Source: Aphelocoma coerulescens | Taxonomy: Eukaryota > Chordata > Aves > Passeriformes > Corvidae | NCBI RefSeq assembly: GCF_041296385.1 | Contig: NW_027183949.1 | Coordinates: 2,681,417 to 2,745,416 of the forward strand | Direction of reading: 5' to 3' | DNA: 64,000 bases | In this document: positions 63,349-64,000 of the stretch, in pieces | Layout: each line of letters opens with the position of its first letter | Numbering within the stretch: position 1 is the stretch's first letter | Program-made: the position numbers and the translations under genes | Notes under the pieces: model-generated | Database searches by the model: none | Seen by the model: only the letters and a program-made list of their open reading frames with translations | Told to the model about the DNA's origin: nothing

Positions 63349-64000
63349 AGCTGCTGGGACACAGGTGTGTCCTGATGCCACCGTCTACTCCTTTGAGAAG
63401 GGGAGGACAGAGTGCATCAGGGAGTTTGGTGTGGCTTACATGCGGCAAGGAGAAGGTGCAGCCCCAAACTGGCTTTCACTTCTAGAACCTTTTGCTATTG
63501 CGGGAGCAGCTGCTGGAGCTTTTCAACCGAGCTGCAAGAGTGAAAAGTGTGATGGCATGTCTATCTGAGAAGGAAGGTTCGGTGCCGCAGCCTGTTGTGC
63601 ACAATTTATATGCTGATAAGAGAAGGGGGTGCTTTTGGAACGTTTTCCTTCCTGACACTTCTGTCTCTGTGAGCTTTAGCTGCTTGGACTCAGGGATACC
63701 GAAGGTATGTGAAAGTGACTGGGATGCGAGAATCATGTTGCACAGGGAACAGGGAAGGTCAGCAAATGTTTCCTGTCCTGGCACATCTCTCAGTCTGAAC
63801 TGCAGCTGCAGATGCTTCACTTCCGCCAAGGACTCTGCCACCTTGAGAGAAGGATGCGCTCTATGGAGTTGAGAAAGAAAGTGCGTCTCACTAGCTTCTT
63901 TCCTCTACTTCATAGACAGCAAAGGGGCTATGAAAGGCAGCACTGGCTTTTTGTTCTAGGACTTCTTCTTTACAAGCAGCTGCTGGATGTTTGGAAGGGG
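63349..64000 (+). repeat. Macrosatellite unit 29, cut by the window edge
   Basis: The first 652 bp of another unit, ending within the region that follows the second acceptor-like site. It shows the common G at unit position 290, G at 460 and T at 556. The array continues beyond the window. Confidence 0.98.

Larger units (their letters stand above)
1..64000 (+). repeat. Macrosatellite tandem array, ~2,268 bp unit, 28 full copies plus partial
   Basis: The same sequence recurs head to tail with unit starts at 1, 2269, 4536, 6804, 9070, 11337, 13605, 15873, 18141, 20409, 22751, 25019, 27287, 29554, 31822, 34015, 36208, 38476, 40744, 43012, 45280, 47473, 49741, 52009, 54277, 56545, 58813, 61081 and 63349. 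Unit lengths are 2,268 bp except 2,267 (units 2, 5, 13), 2,266 (unit 4), 2,342 (unit 10) and 2,193 (units 15, 16, 21). All units share one orientation and no unrelated sequence interrupts them. Pairs of units differ at only a handful of sites. Both edges are inside the array. Unit phase is arbitrary: it starts at the first base of the window. No coding function is assigned. Confidence 0.99.

Noticed and set aside
1..64000. Transposable element cluster or LTR array
   Set aside because: No reverse transcriptase, integrase or transposase sequence, no terminal inverted repeats or LTR pairs, and no target-site duplications between units.
1..64000. rDNA, tRNA, histone or other tandem gene cluster
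   Set aside because: No rRNA or tRNA sequence and no known protein domain in any frame.
1..64000. Assembly artefact made by repeating one consensus
   Set aside because: Units carry private substitutions, indels and different minisatellite copy numbers, so they are not a copied consensus. The 11,265 bp block duplication still deserves a long-read check.

Overview
The whole 64 kb window is one uninterrupted head-to-tail tandem array (a macrosatellite) of a unit of about 2,268 bp. Counting from base 1 there are 28 complete units and 652 bp of a 29th, all in the same orientation. Both window edges lie inside the array, so its true size and flanks are not visible. Units differ by only a few single-base changes and small indels each, so the array is strongly homogenised. 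I see no gene that I would call with confidence, and no rRNA, tRNA, transposase, reverse transcriptase, LTR or CRISPR array.

Organism: the sequence looks like nuclear DNA of a vertebrate. It has CpG-poor, GC-moderate composition, an AATAAA polyadenylation signal, a CCAAT/GC-box pair, polypyrimidine-AG splice-acceptor-like sites and a long mammal/bird-style minisatellite. A bird is my best guess from sequence style, but this is not proven. Nothing points to a bacterium. Many open frames here begin with GTG or TTG, not ATG, and should not be read as genes.

Layout of one unit (unit 1 coordinates): 9-24 is a 16 bp inverted repeat. 138-356 is a 219 bp open stretch bounded by an acceptor-like and a donor-like splice site. 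540-700 holds two more acceptor-like and two donor-like sites. 700-1388 is GC-rich unique sequence with a 7 bp-stem hairpin at 1179-1196. 1389-1455 is a degenerate minisatellite copy, 1456-1830 is five 75 bp minisatellite copies, and 1831-1930 is degenerate copies ending in a perfect palindrome. 1931-2161 is unique sequence. 2162-2167 is AATAAA, and 2208-2220 is ATTGG overlapping GGGGCGGGGC. Each unit therefore has a poly(A) signal followed about 40 bp later by promoter-like boxes facing the next unit.

Array-scale structure: most units are 2,268 bp. Three are 2,193 bp (four minisatellite copies), one is 2,342 bp (six copies), and four have 1-2 bp deletions. I code each unit's haplotype as follows. 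First minisatellite junction: A (GAAGCTCTTGG) or P (GAACCTCTGGG). Copy 2: V (CCGTGGTG) or L (CCGTGCTG). Junction before the penultimate copy: Q (GAAGCTCAGGG) or P. Tail: K (GGCGAAG) or E (GGCGGAG). The base at unit position 939 is G or T. By these markers units 16-20 and 21-25 are two copies of a five-unit, 11,265 bp higher-order block, and units 2-3 recur as units 5-6 at 6,801 bp spacing. This indicates recent unequal exchange or segmental duplication within the array.

If the units do anything together, the most economical reading is a repeated transcription unit making non-coding RNA. That is inference from the signals only.
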